DNA of 15,163 nucleotides from Prolixibacteraceae bacterium (GTDB lineage: Bacteria > Bacteroidota > Bacteroidia > Bacteroidales > Prolixibacteraceae), in contig JAGODU010000098.1 in the NCBI GenBank assembly GCA_017998095.1, positions 1 through 15,163 on the forward strand. The letters are read 5' to 3'. Positions 7,647 to 15,163 of this stretch are shown here, piece after piece; positions within the stretch are counted from its first letter, which is position 1; each line of letters starts with the position of its first letter. The notes under the pieces are model-generated. The model saw only the letters and a program-made list of their open reading frames with translations, searched no databases and was not told the DNA's origin. A program made the translations under genes and the position numbers.

Positions 7647-7658
7647 TTAACTTTTTTT
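7623..7658 (+). terminator. Possible terminator of the namZ operon, overlapping both convergent stop codons
   Basis: AAGTTA (7623-7628) pairs with TAACTT (7648-7653), with further imperfect AT pairing inside. Seven T (7652-7658) follow at once on the plus strand. The stem is AT-only and interrupted, so it is a weak candidate. It lies across the end of the phosphatase-like gene and the last codons of cca. Confidence 0.35.
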
Positions 7659-9061
7659 AATCCCAACTCTTCTGCCTTTTTAAGCATAAAATCGAATGCT
7701 TCAATATAGTTATTATGAATTTCACCCTCCAGAATTGCTTCTTTTATAGCATTCTTAATTATTCCAACCTCTTTGCATGGCTGAAGATTATATGTCGACA
7801 TTATCAATTCACCGCTTACAGGAGGCTGAAAATTACGAATTGCATCCCTCTCCTCAATATCCTGAAGTTTTTCCCTTACCAATTTAAAGTTTTGAAGATA
7901 GATACTGACTTTCTCTTCATTTTTGGATGTTATATCTGCTTCACAAAGTGTCATAAGCGAATCAATATCATCTCCTGCTTCAAAAAGTAATCTCCTTACA
8001 GCAGAATCTGTTACTTCTTCTTCGGAAAGAACTATTGGCCTCATATGAAGGTCTACCATCTTTTGAACAAACTTCATCTTTTCATTTAACGGCAGCTTCA
8101 TTCTTTTAAAAATCACAGGAACCATTTTAGACCCAAGAAAATTGTGCCCATGAAATGTCCATCCATGATTTTCAACAAAGCGTTTGGTTTTAGGTTTTGA
8201 AATATCATGAAGAAGTGCGGCCCAGCGGAGCCAAAGATCATTGGTATTCAATGAAATTCTATCGACAACTGCCAATGTATGATAAAAATTATCTTTATGC
8301 CCTACCCCATTAACTACTTCAACACCTTTTAAACGTGACAACTCTGGCATTATCAGTTCCAACAGTCCTGATTTATCCAAAAGCTTAAATCCAACTGATG
8401 GTTTTGAGGTAAGCAGAATCTTATTGATTTCCTCTACAATTCTTTCTTTGGAAATAATTTCAATCCTTTTTTTATTTCTAACAATTGCATTAAAGGTTTC
8501 ATCTTCAATCCTAAAGCCAAGCCGGGTTGCAAATCGAATTGCCCTTAACATTCTAAGAGGATCGTCATCAAAAGTAATATCAGGATCCAGAGGTGTTCTT
8601 ATAATTTGATTTTCAATATCATCAATACCATTAAAAGGATCTGTCAAAGCACCAAAATCATCTTTATTCAGACTTATTGCCAAAGCATTAATTGTAAAAT
8701 CTCTTCTTTTCTGATCGTCTTCAATAGTTCCACTTTCAACAACCGGTTTCCTGCTATCTCTTGAATAAGATTCTTTCCTCGCACCAACAAATTCATAATC
8801 AGTGCCTTTGTAAAAGAATTGAGCAGTGCCAAAATTTTTAAATACATTTACTTTTAATTTTGGGTTTAAATCAAAAGCAACTTTTTCTGCTAAAGTAATT
8901 CCATCTCCCAGTGTGACAAAGTCAATATCCTTTGAGCTGTTGCCTAAAATCAAATCCCGAACAAATCCCCCAATAATATATGTCGACATATCTAATTCAT
9001 CTGCTTTCTTAGATATAACCTTAAAAACAGGATTGCTCAGATATCTTGAATAATCGGACAT
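7643..9061 (-). CDS. cca: CCA-adding tRNA nucleotidyltransferase (class II, with HD domain)
   Basis: The ATG at 9061 gives 472 residues. An upstream in-frame ATG at 9106 would add 15 residues, but it lies upstream of the likely -7 box and is less plausible. The head domain has GGFVRD (31-36), the metal-binding D45-I-D47, [10 protein letters not shown] (119-128) and [19 protein letters not shown] (165-183), the class II nucleotidyltransferase series. A C-terminal HD phosphohydrolase domain contains H...LLHD (H285-D286). The enzyme adds or repairs the 3' CCA of tRNA using CTP and ATP. This fits the tRNA-Val gene in this window, which lacks an encoded CCA. A poly(A) polymerase is the main alternative, but the HD domain and overall layout favour CCA addition. 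It is transcribed convergently with the phosphatase-like gene and divergently from trxA. Confidence 0.88.
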   Translation of the reverse strand: MSDYSRYLSNPVFKVISKKADELDMSTYIIGGFVRDLILGNSSKDIDFVTLGDGITLAEKVAFDLNPKLKVNVFKNFGTAQFFYKGTDYEFVGARKESYSRDSRKPVVESGTIEDDQKRRDFTINALAISLNKDDFGALTDPFNGIDDIENQIIRTPLDPDITFDDDPLRMLRAIRFATRLGFRIEDETFNAIVRNKKRIEIISKERIVEEINKILLTSKPSVGFKLLDKSGLLELIMPELSRLKGVEVVNGVGHKDNFYHTLAVVDRISLNTNDLWLRWAALLHDISKPKTKRFVENHGWTFHGHNFLGSKMVPVIFKRMKLPLNEKMKFVQKMVDLHMRPIVLSEEEVTDSAVRRLLFEAGDDIDSLMTLCEADITSKNEEKVSIYLQNFKLVREKLQDIEERDAIRNFQPPVSGELIMSTYNLQPCKEVGIIKNAIKEAILEGEIHNNYIEAFDFMLKKAEELGLKKVN

Positions 9062-9080
9062 TACAAAATCTTTTATGTTG

Positions 9081-9114
9081 TTTTTTTTGTGTGACAAAAG
9101 TAACACAAAAAAAA
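9081..9114. promoter_or_regulatory. 34-bp inverted repeat between cca and trxA (possible operator)
   Basis: T8 (9081-9088), GTGTGAC (9089-9095), AAAA, GTAACAC (9100-9106), A8 (9107-9114). All pairs match except 9093/9102. The core TGTGA-N6-TAACA differs by one base from the Crp/Fnr-type half-site pattern TGTGA-N6-TCACA. It overlaps the likely -7 box of cca and lies about 13 bp upstream of the trxA -7 box. Binding by a regulator is inferred. Confidence 0.45.
9095..9102 (-). promoter_or_regulatory. Likely -7 box of cca
   Basis: On the minus strand this reads TACTTTTG, a full match to TAnnTTTG, and lies inside the inverted repeat. The start would be near 9088, leaving a leader of about 27 bases to the ATG at 9061. 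No TTTG is seen at the -33 position. Confidence 0.45.
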
Positions 9115-9126
9115 TTTAAGACAGGA

Positions 9127-9134
9127 TATCTTTG
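9127..9134 (+). promoter_or_regulatory. Likely -7 box of trxA
   Basis: TATCTTTG matches TAnnTTTG fully. The predicted start near 9141 leaves a leader of about 54 bases before the ATG at 9195. No TTTG is present at -33, so recognition may be helped by an activator or by the AT-rich flank. Confidence 0.45.
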
Positions 9135-9194
9135 TAGTGTAAAAGAATAAAGAGTGAATTAACTTATAAATGAAAATCAAAAAAAATAAATATC

Positions 9195-9557
9195 ATGTTA
9201 GAACATTTGACGTTAGACACATTTAAAGAGAAAGTTTTCAACTTTGAAAACAATAAAGACTGGAAATTTGAAGGAGACAAACCTTGTCTTATCGACTTTT
9301 ATGCAGATTGGTGTGGACCATGCAAAATGATTGCTCCGGTACTCGAACAGTTACAAAATGAATATGGCGACAAGCTTAACATTTACAAAGTAAATACTGA
9401 AGATGAAAGAGACCTTGCATCTATGTTTGGAATTCAGAGTATACCTTCATTATTGTTCGTACCAACAGATGGGAAACCACAAATGGCAATGGGTGCTTTA
9501 CCAAAAGAAACTTTCGAACAAGCCTTTAAAGAAATTTTTGGTGTTGATAAAGATTAA
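9195..9557 (+). CDS. trxA: Thioredoxin
   Basis: A 120-residue protein with the thioredoxin active site WCGPC (C40, C43) after LIDFYAD, and the conserved cis-proline in SIPSLLFV (P84). It reduces protein disulfides in the cytoplasm, using electrons from thioredoxin reductase. No signal peptide or membrane segment is seen. The N-terminus carries about 10-15 more residues than E. coli thioredoxin, a common variation in Bacteroidota. It is monocistronic, with its own -7 box upstream and a hairpin downstream, and is divergent from cca. Confidence 0.93.
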   Translation: MLEHLTLDTFKEKVFNFENNKDWKFEGDKPCLIDFYADWCGPCKMIAPVLEQLQNEYGDKLNIYKVNTEDERDLASMFGIQSIPSLLFVPTDGKPQMAMGALPKETFEQAFKEIFGVDKD

Positions 9558-9580
9558 AAGATTATTTATATGTTTATAAG

Positions 9581-9610
9581 GAGGCTGTCTAAAGGGCGGC
9601 CTCATACTTT
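9581..9610 (+). terminator. Terminator-like hairpin after trxA
   Basis: GAGGCTG (9581-9587) pairs with CGGCCTC (9597-9603) through 7 bp including one G-U pair, with a 9-base loop. It is followed by a short T-containing stretch (ATACTTT). It lies 23 bases past the trxA stop. The stem is GC-rich for this genome, but the T-run is weak. Confidence 0.55.
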
Positions 9611-9695
9611 TCATAGCTTTATATCTTTACCACAATTTAATAATACCAAATACTTACTAAAGACTAAAACGCTAAATATTTTTTTTTGTCACAGT

Positions 9696-9728
9696 AGAAC
9701 TTGGTAAGAACTTGGTAAGAACTTGGTA
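9696..9728. repeat. Three perfect tandem copies of an 11-bp repeat
   Basis: AGAACTTGGTA occurs at 9696-9706, 9707-9717 and 9718-9728 without any mismatch. A diverged partial copy (AGAACTGGAC) follows at 9757-9766. The repeats lie in the 224-bp spacer between the trxA terminator and the murF stop, where I see no open frame with coding character. Function unknown. Confidence 0.8.
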
Positions 9729-9745
9729 TGGCTTTGGTCTCTATT

Positions 9746-9777
9746 GGGAATAGGTTAGAACTGGACCTATACTACCC
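9746..9777. other. Interrupted hairpin beside the tandem repeat
   Basis: ATAGGT (9750-9755) pairs with ACCTAT (9765-9770) around a loop containing the diverged repeat copy. Outer GGG (9746-9748) and CCC (9775-9777) can extend the stem across an internal loop. There is no T-run on either side, so it is not a typical terminator. Confidence 0.35.
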
Positions 9778-9827
9778 TAAAATAATACACAGTTTTTTTA
9801 AAAATTTCATTCCTGCAATTAGTATCT

Positions 9828-11138
9828 TCAAATAAAATTATCAAAAATGTCGAGTACTTTTTCAAGCTTATTGCCCCTTGAACCTTTAACAAGTATTAAT
9901 CTATCCTTTAATTCATCAGTATTCAATTTGTTCTTAAGCATTTCTACATTTTCAAATCTCTTAAAATGATCAGGACAATTAACTTTAAAAAAGTTTTTAC
10001 CAATAAGAAAAACATGTTCAATCCCTTTCTCTACAATCATATCAACAACCTTCTGGTGTTCAGCTTCACTGCTTTCGCCTAATTCGAGCATTTCTCCCAG
10101 AATTACCGTTTTTAGCTTATTCCCATTTTTGAAAAAGTTCTCTAATGAAAGAGTCATACTTGATGGATTTGCATTATAACAATCAACAATTAACGTTGAT
10201 GAGCCCTTCTTCATAATTTGAGATCTGCTGTTAGAAGGACGATAATCTTCAATAGCTTCTTTAATCAATAGAGGATCAACCCCGAAATAAGTTCCTACTC
10301 TTGTTGCAGCAAGAATATTTTCAAGATTATAAGCACCTGTAATATTCGTTTTAACATAAAGCCACCCTTTTGGAAATAATATCCTGCATGTCAGTAAAAG
10401 ATCTTCATTTACAACTTCACCAATTAATTGAGCATTTGAAGAGTTTGATGCATAAGTGAACTTTTCTGTATTACTATTAACCATTTTGGCTAAAAGTTCA
10501 TTAGAAGAATTTATAAATATTCCTTTTCCAGACTTTGAGATGAAATCGTATAGTTCAGCTTTAGTTTTCATCACTCCTTCAAGAGAACCAAAACCTTCCA
10601 GATGTGCTTTCCCAACATTTGTAATAAGTCCAAAATCAGGTTCCGCAATTGAACAAAGAAGATCAATTTCTCCCGGATGATTAGCTCCCATTTCAATTAT
10701 TCCAATCTCATGTTCATCAGTCATGGATAATAAAGTAATTGGAACGCCGATGTGGTTGTTAAGGTTGCCTTTAGTCGCCAAAACTTTAAATTTCTTACTT
10801 AATACAGCAGCAGTTAATTCTTTAGTTGTAGTTTTCCCATTAGTTCCCGTAATAGCTAATATCGGTGTTTTGAGTTTACGCCTATGATAATTAGCTAAAT
10901 CTTGAAGAGTTGTTAAAACGTTATGAACTACAATTATCCCAGAACACTCTGAAAGATTGGGATTATCAACTATTGCATAATCGGCTCCATCTTTAATGGC
11001 ATTGATTGCAAAATCATTACCATTAAAATTATCTCCTTTAAGAGCAAAAAATATTCCACCATCTTTTGCCTGGCGACTATCAGTAAATATCAGCTTTGAC
11101 TTTTGAAAAATGGAATATATTTCTTCAATTGATTTCAT
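9828..11138 (-). CDS. murF: UDP-N-acetylmuramoyl-tripeptide--D-alanyl-D-alanine ligase (MurF)
   Basis: A 436-residue protein of normal MurF length. The N-terminal domain (about 1-85) has TDSRQAKDGGIFFALKG, the substrate-binding region typical of MurE/MurF. The central ATPase domain has the P-loop GTNGKTTTK (98-106), NLNNHIGVP (125-133), EMGANHPGEI (149-158) and NVGKAHLEGFGS (174-185). The C-terminal domain has DCYNANPSS (319-327), ILGEMLELG (346-354) and KGSRG (418-422). It joins D-Ala-D-Ala to the UDP-MurNAc-tripeptide in the cytoplasm, the last soluble step of peptidoglycan precursor synthesis. EMGANHPGEI and DCYNANPSS identify MurF rather than MurE. It lies downstream of gldJ on the same strand, but a strong terminator at 11243-11270 separates them, so it probably has its own promoter in 11139-11242. 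I could not identify a convincing one there. Confidence 0.93.
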   Translation of the reverse strand: MKSIEEIYSIFQKSKLIFTDSRQAKDGGIFFALKGDNFNGNDFAINAIKDGADYAIVDNPNLSECSGIIVVHNVLTTLQDLANYHRRKLKTPILAITGTNGKTTTKELTAAVLSKKFKVLATKGNLNNHIGVPITLLSMTDEHEIGIIEMGANHPGEIDLLCSIAEPDFGLITNVGKAHLEGFGSLEGVMKTKAELYDFISKSGKGIFINSSNELLAKMVNSNTEKFTYASNSSNAQLIGEVVNEDLLLTCRILFPKGWLYVKTNITGAYNLENILAATRVGTYFGVDPLLIKEAIEDYRPSNSRSQIMKKGSSTLIVDCYNANPSSMTLSLENFFKNGNKLKTVILGEMLELGESSEAEHQKVVDMIVEKGIEHVFLIGKNFFKVNCPDHFKRFENVEMLKNKLNTDELKDRLILVKGSRGNKLEKVLDIFDNFI

Positions 11139-11242
11139 CAGAGACTATTTGAATATTAAAAGATGATACAATTATCAATTTAAAAATCTTCAGATATTAA
11201 TGAAACAGGTATGTAAAAAAAATAAGCAAATATTATAAATAA

Positions 11243-11270
11243 AAATCCTGCCTTTACAAAGGCAGGATTT
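11243..11270 (-). terminator. Strong terminator of the gldJ-like gene
   Basis: A perfect 13-bp stem, AAATCCTGCCTTT (11243-11255) with AAAGGCAGGATTT (11258-11270), has a 2-base apex (in practice a larger loop). On the minus strand it is followed by a T-rich run (TTTTTATTTAT). It lies 16 bases past the gldJ stop. Confidence 0.8.
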
Positions 11271-11285
11271 CTGAATATCTTTTTT

Positions 11286-12740
11286 TTATTTAGACTTTAT
11301 TGGAGGTCCCAATCTTGTCATAGCACAACGGAATCCTAAATCGCAAGCAGCTTCTCTTTCATCGAGATATCTTCTTGAGCCAGGATTAAGCCAATAAGCT
11401 CTGTCTTTCCATGAACCACCCTTAAAAACTCTAAGTCTATCTGTAATTATAGAATTTATAACACCTTCATTTTCTTCCTGAATGTACATTCCCTTTGTAG
11501 TAGCAGTACTTTTAGCAAGTGCTGGTTTTCCAGAAGTCCAGTTATTTCCTGCAATTAAATTTGATCTGTAATCACCATCTTCAAAATTCCTATAATCAGC
11601 TACAGTATCAACAACAGGTTGTCCGAATTCATCAAAAACTACTTTACCATCAGCATCTAATCTGTATTCAGTTATTACATTACCTCTGTAAGGTTGAAAT
11701 TCTTCTACATCATTAGGAGATAAAGGACGATATACATCAGATACCCATTCATTAACGTTACCTGCCATACAATATATCCCATAATCATTAGGAGTAAAGG
11801 AGAAAACATCTGCTGAAATATCGGCAGCATCATTAAGAGCTCCGGCCATACCCATAAGGTCACCTCGTCCTCTTGTATAGTTTGCTTTCATTTTCCCTTT
11901 TACCTTAGCTTGATCTTCACGTATAAATGTTCCTGTCCAGGGGTACATCCTTCTCTGAGTTAAAAGTTCACCGTCAGCTTCACCTATTAGTCCAAGGGCT
12001 GCATATTCCCATTCTGCTTCGGTCGGAAGCCTGTAATTTGGAAGCAATAATCCATTTTCCCATCTGACTCTTTCCTGAGTATTTGTTTCGTTAGTTCCTG
12101 CATAATAGTTATTCAAGTAACCTTCAGTAGTAAATACTTTTTCATTACGTTGAGTAGAGTCTACACTGAGATATCCATTCTTTACAAGAATATATTCGTT
12201 TACCCTGTCAGTTCTCCATTTGCAATAATCACTTGCCTGAATCCAACTTACTCCAACAACCGGATAGTTACTGTAAGATGGGTGGCGAAGATAATTGCTA
12301 ACATATGGTTCATTATATGCCAAAGCACTTCTCCATACAATTGTATCAGGAACAGCAGCTTTATATTTTACACGATTGTCAGGATAAACATGAGTTAACC
12401 ATGCCAGATATTGACGATAGTCGAAGTTAGTAACTTCTGTTTCATCCATATAAAATGAAGCAACAGTAACTCTTCGGGGTTGGTTATTCCAATCTTTCAT
12501 TACATCTTCGTCTATCCTTCCCATAATGAAAGTACCTCCCTGAACAAGGACCAACCCGGGTCCTGTCTCCTGTTCAATGTATTTAGGATCTGTAAAACCG
12601 AACACTTCCATATCACTTGAACTCCACCCTGTTGTACGGGAAGTTTGTCCTGCTGACTTTAGAGGCGTGGCTTTTTTAGTCTGCTTACAACCAGTAAAAA
12701 CCAGAACCAAAAATATCAGTAAAAATGAAATTTGTCTCAT
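11286..12740 (-). CDS. gldJ: GldJ-type FGE-fold lipoprotein (type IX secretion / gliding)
   Basis: The ATG at 12740 gives 484 residues starting with a classic lipoprotein signal, hydrophobic up to FTGC18. An upstream ATG at 12770 adds ten residues, lies within the predicted -7 box, and is rejected. The body is a formylglycine-generating-enzyme/sulfatase-modifying-factor fold: VQGGTFIMGR (66-75), TEVTN (101-105), VGVSWIQASDYCKW (162-175), RLPTEAEWEYAA (237-248), GNVNEWVSD (327-335), FKGGSW (439-444) and DLGFRCA (467-473). The stretch where true FGEs carry the catalytic cysteine pair reads NPGSRRYL, so a structural role is likely. GldJ and its paralogue GldK/PorK are outer-membrane-linked lipoproteins of the T9SS/gliding machinery. 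Adjacency to porU favours GldJ. GldK/PorK is the main alternative. Confidence 0.8.
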   Translation of the reverse strand: MRQISFLLIFLVLVFTGCKQTKKATPLKSAGQTSRTTGWSSSDMEVFGFTDPKYIEQETGPGLVLVQGGTFIMGRIDEDVMKDWNNQPRRVTVASFYMDETEVTNFDYRQYLAWLTHVYPDNRVKYKAAVPDTIVWRSALAYNEPYVSNYLRHPSYSNYPVVGVSWIQASDYCKWRTDRVNEYILVKNGYLSVDSTQRNEKVFTTEGYLNNYYAGTNETNTQERVRWENGLLLPNYRLPTEAEWEYAALGLIGEADGELLTQRRMYPWTGTFIREDQAKVKGKMKANYTRGRGDLMGMAGALNDAADISADVFSFTPNDYGIYCMAGNVNEWVSDVYRPLSPNDVEEFQPYRGNVITEYRLDADGKVVFDEFGQPVVDTVADYRNFEDGDYRSNLIAGNNWTSGKPALAKSTATTKGMYIQEENEGVINSIITDRLRVFKGGSWKDRAYWLNPGSRRYLDEREAACDLGFRCAMTRLGPPIKSK

Positions 12741-12767
12741 TTTCCAAATTATTACAATGATTTGCAA

Positions 12768-12775
12768 CAAATATA
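12768..12775 (-). promoter_or_regulatory. Likely -7 box of gldJ
   Basis: On the minus strand this reads TATATTTG, a full TAnnTTTG match, giving a start near 12761 and a leader of about 20 bases. A second match (TAACTTTG, 12855-12862) lies further upstream on the same strand. No TTTG at -33 is seen for either. Confidence 0.5.
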
Positions 12776-12960
12776 ACTAAAATGATTAAATACTTATTGT
12801 ACTTAATCACTACTTTATTACTAAAAATTTTGATAAGTATCTTTTTCCAAGGCACAAAGTTATATTAATAAAATAAAAATGCATAAAAACTTTTCATCAA
12901 AACGCATCCCAAATTAATATATTTTAAATAAATACTTTAATTTTTTACTTTGCAATAAAC

Positions 12961-12968
12961 TATATTTG
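12961..12968 (+). promoter_or_regulatory. Likely -7 box of porU
   Basis: TATATTTG, identical to the divergent gldJ box, gives a start near 12975 and a leader of about 21 bases to the ATG at 12996. The expected -33 position has TTTAA rather than TTTG. The rest of the 255-bp spacer (12741-12995) is AT-rich, with no coding frame that I can support. Confidence 0.5.
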
Positions 12969-12995
12969 AAAACGTTTTTTATATAAAAGGTATAT

Positions 12996-15163
12996 ATGCT
13001 AAAAATATTTATTGTATTTATTTCTCTCTTTTTATTGCACTTTACTGTTTCAGGAGAAGTCAGACAATCAAACAGAATCTCCATAACAGAAAAGAATTCG
13101 ACTGACTATAAAATTAAAAAGACATTTAAACAGCAGTCCGTTTTATCTTCCGGAAAATGGTATAAAATTTCTACTACGAAACAAGGAATTCACAAAATAA
13201 GCTATTCCCGCCTTAAAGAACTTGGTATTACTAATCCTTCTAATTTAGCAGTGTATGGAAATGGGGGGGGTGAATTGCCAAAAAGCAATTCAGCAGATTA
13301 CCCGGACGATCTTTCTTTAATTCCTGTAATTCACCAAAAGGATAAAAATGGAAATGATTGTGTTTATTTTTATTCACCCGGAAATGTCCATTGGAAATAT
13401 AATGAAGCTAATAGTCTTTTCACTCATGATTTGAATTCTTTTACTGATACTACTTATTTCTTTATTACTTCTGATATTGAAAAATCGCCTGTTCCTTCAA
13501 TAAATAATATCACAACAAATACTCCCGAGAAATATTTCACGGAATATGATGATCTGAAATATCTGGAGGAAGAAACTCAAAATATGATATTTTCTGGAAG
13601 AACATGGTATGGCGAAAAAATAAATTCAATGAGCAAAAGGATTTTTTCATTCGACTTTCCTAAAGCTATTTCAGGAACTACTTCTTCTGCTTCTCTTTCA
13701 TTTATCGGAAGATCATTCGATAAATCAAAATTATTAATTGAAATAAATGATACTCCCCTTGACACTGCAATATTTTACCCTGTTTACAGGGATGAAGAAA
13801 CACATTTCGCCCGGGAATATAAGAATTCATTATCTTTCAAAACAAAAGATGTTATTAGGGTTGAAGTATTTTTTGACACAAATAATCAGTGGGGAGAAGC
13901 CTGGCTAGATTATATATCGCTTAATGTCAGATGTAAATTAGTATTTGATTCAGAACAGCTTACATTCAGAAATAAAGATGCACTTTATTTAAGTTCTGCC
14001 GGATATTCAATTGCAACTCAAAATAAAAACATGTTGATTTGGGATATAACAAATCCTTTACACCCTGAGCATGTCAACACTTTTGATACCGGAACCGGAA
14101 TTGTTAATTTTTTCAGTACGGGAAATGAAATCAGGAGTTTTGTTGCTTTTGACCCTTTATCCGAATCTTTTCCTGATGAAACAAAAATAAAATCTATTGC
14201 TGTAGAAAATCAAAATATTCACAGCCTTCCATCACATGATATGGTTATAGTCACTCACCCTGACTTTTTAATTCCATCAGAAGAATTAGCTCAATATCAT
14301 AGAGATAATGACAATATGAAAGTATTGGTAGTAACTATAAATCAAGTTTTCAATGAGTTTTCTTCCGGATCAAATGACTTAACTGCAATAAGAAATATGA
14401 TGAGGATGTTTTATTCCAAATCTGCAGATTCTCAGAATCCCTTAAAATATCTTTTATTAATGGGAGATGGATCTTATGACAATAGAAAATTTGATATAAA
14501 CAAATCTAACTTCATTCCAACTTATCAATCCGTAAATTCTCTGAATCCTGTTGAAACATTAACTTCTGATGATTATTTTGGATTCCTTGATGATGATGAA
14601 TATGAGCTTGAAGGAAATATGGATATTGGAGTAGGAAGAATCCCATGTAAAACAAAAGAAGAAGCTCAGTCAACCATAAATAAAATCTTTGATTATTCTT
14701 CTTCAAAATCACTGGGGGACTGGAGGAATGTCGTATGCTTCATTGCAGATGACGAGGAAAGTAATTTCACAAGTTATTCAGAAGACTTAATTAACTTAAT
14801 TTCCGAAAATTATCCGGGCTTTTATGCTGATAAAATATACTTCGATTCTTACAAACAAGTTTCAACTTCAGGTGGAAACAGATATCCAGAGGTTACTGAA
14901 GCCATTAATAAAAGAGTTGAAGATGGAGCTTTGATATTAAACTACATAGGGCATGGTAATCCTAATTCCCTTGCTCATGAAAATGTACTGGGAATCAACG
15001 ACATTAAATCATGGAATAATAATGTTTTTCTGCCCATATTTGTTACAGCTACCTGTCAGTTCGGCCGTTTTGATCAGGATGAGGTATCAGCCGGAGAACA
15101 AATATTATTGAATCCTTCCGGAGGAGGCATTGGACTTTTCACAACAACCAGAGTAGTTTATGC
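12996..15163 (+). CDS. porU: Type IX secretion sortase PorU (C25 gingipain-like peptidase), 3' end beyond window
   Basis: The frame from the ATG at 12996 stays open to the right edge (722 complete codons). Residues 1-20 are a signal peptide. The N-terminal part has KWYKISTTKQGIHKISY (54-70) and the conserved GNGGGELP (88-95). The peptidase C25 domain has LLMGDGSYDNR (487-497), TSDDYFGFLDD (523-533), NYIGHGN with catalytic H653, and TATCQFGRFD with catalytic C687. The His-Cys spacing of 34 is close to that in gingipain R, and the Cys position is close to that reported for Porphyromonas gingivalis PorU (Cys690). PorU sits on the outer-membrane surface, removes the C-terminal signal of T9SS cargo and attaches the cargo to A-LPS. 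About 400 C-terminal residues should follow; porV often lies next. A G8 tract encodes Gly90-92. Confidence 0.92.
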   Translation, partial: MLKIFIVFISLFLLHFTVSGEVRQSNRISITEKNSTDYKIKKTFKQQSVLSSGKWYKISTTKQGIHKISYSRLKELGITNPSNLAVYGNGGGELPKSNSADYPDDLSLIPVIHQKDKNGNDCVYFYSPGNVHWKYNEANSLFTHDLNSFTDTTYFFITSDIEKSPVPSINNITTNTPEKYFTEYDDLKYLEEETQNMIFSGRTWYGEKINSMSKRIFSFDFPKAISGTTSSASLSFIGRSFDKSKLLIEINDTPLDTAIFYPVYRDEETHFAREYKNSLSFKTKDVIRVEVFFDTNNQWGEAWLDYISLNVRCKLVFDSEQLTFRNKDALYLSSAGYSIATQNKNMLIWDITNPLHPEHVNTFDTGTGIVNFFSTGNEIRSFVAFDPLSESFPDETKIKSIAVENQNIHSLPSHDMVIVTHPDFLIPSEELAQYHRDNDNMKVLVVTINQVFNEFSSGSNDLTAIRNMMRMFYSKSADSQNPLKYLLLMGDGSYDNRKFDINKSNFIPTYQSVNSLNPVETLTSDDYFGFLDDDEYELEGNMDIGVGRIPCKTKEEAQSTINKIFDYSSSKSLGDWRNVVCFIADDEESNFTSYSEDLINLISENYPGFYADKIYFDSYKQVSTSGGNRYPEVTEAINKRVEDGALILNYIGHGNPNSLAHENVLGINDIKSWNNNVFLPIFVTATCQFGRFDQDEVSAGEQILLNPSGGGIGLFTTTRVVY

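Noticed and set aside
9062..9106. 15-residue N-terminal extension of the CCA enzyme from the ATG at 9106
   Set aside because: It would place the start upstream of the likely -7 box and across the inverted repeat. The family-like sequence begins around [13 protein letters not shown].
9170..9226. 18-codon lysine-rich frame (MKIKKNKYHV...) before trxA
   Set aside because: It overlaps the trxA start in another frame and reads like AT-rich leader sequence; there is no evidence that it is translated.
9696..9728. Tandem repeats considered as a CRISPR array
   Set aside because: The units are only 11 bp and directly adjacent, with no spacers and no cas genes in the window.
11286..12740. Active formylglycine-generating enzyme
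   Set aside because: The catalytic cysteine pair region reads NPGSRRYL and no sulfatase gene is nearby; the lipoprotein signal and porU neighbour fit GldJ.
12741..12770. Ten-residue extension of the gldJ-like protein from the ATG at 12770
   Set aside because: It precedes a perfect lipoprotein signal and lies within the predicted -7 box region.
14512..14712. Minus-strand open frame inside porU
   Set aside because: It is antisense to the C25 peptidase domain, which is continuous and has all key motifs.

Overview
The window looks like an AT-rich Bacteroidota chromosome, most likely Bacteroidales/Marinilabiliales-like. Four things point there. It carries type IX secretion genes (a GldJ-type lipoprotein and a PorU sortase). 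Upstream regions show Bacteroidota promoter elements (TAnnTTTG, with TTTG 19 bases upstream in the clearest case). Clear Shine-Dalgarno sequences are absent. The left edge holds an ISAon1-type transposase tail. The assignment rests on gene content, not on a phylogenetic marker.

Layout. 1-~211: 3' end of an insertion sequence that continues off the left edge. 236-419 (minus): tRNA-Val(UAC) with its promoter and terminator. 500-757 (minus): a small helix-turn-helix protein. 919-7646: a putative peptidoglycan-salvage locus. It consists of an exported GH3 (NagZ-like) plus SxxK serine-hydrolase (AmiE-like) fusion on the minus strand and, divergently, namZ (DUF1343/GH171 exo-N-acetylmuramidase), a sodium:solute symporter and an endonuclease/exonuclease/phosphatase lipoprotein. 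7643-9061 (minus): CCA-adding enzyme, tail to tail with the phosphatase-like gene. 9195-9557: thioredoxin. 9558-9827: non-coding, with a terminator-like hairpin and a short tandem repeat. 9828-11138 (minus): murF. 11286-12740 (minus): gldJ-like lipoprotein, divergent from porU (12996 to beyond the right edge).

How the genes may work together. In Bacillus subtilis, secreted AmiE, NagZ and NamZ are encoded next to one another and dismantle cell-wall fragments from the outside. Here NagZ-like and AmiE-like domains sit on one exported polypeptide, divergent from NamZ. NamZ is tightly coupled to a 12-13-segment symporter that could import a released sugar or muropeptide. This gives a compact scavenging unit: amidase, GlcNAc-ase, MurNAc-ase and importer. 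No cytoplasmic MurNAc kinase or etherase is visible in the window. murF lies in the nearby gldJ/porU block and makes the cell wall rather than salvaging it.

The most notable non-coding signals are a 34-bp inverted repeat between cca and trxA that overlaps the likely cca promoter, three perfect 11-bp tandem repeats between trxA and murF, and G homopolymers (G8 in porU, G7 in the GH3 fusion) inside exported-protein genes.
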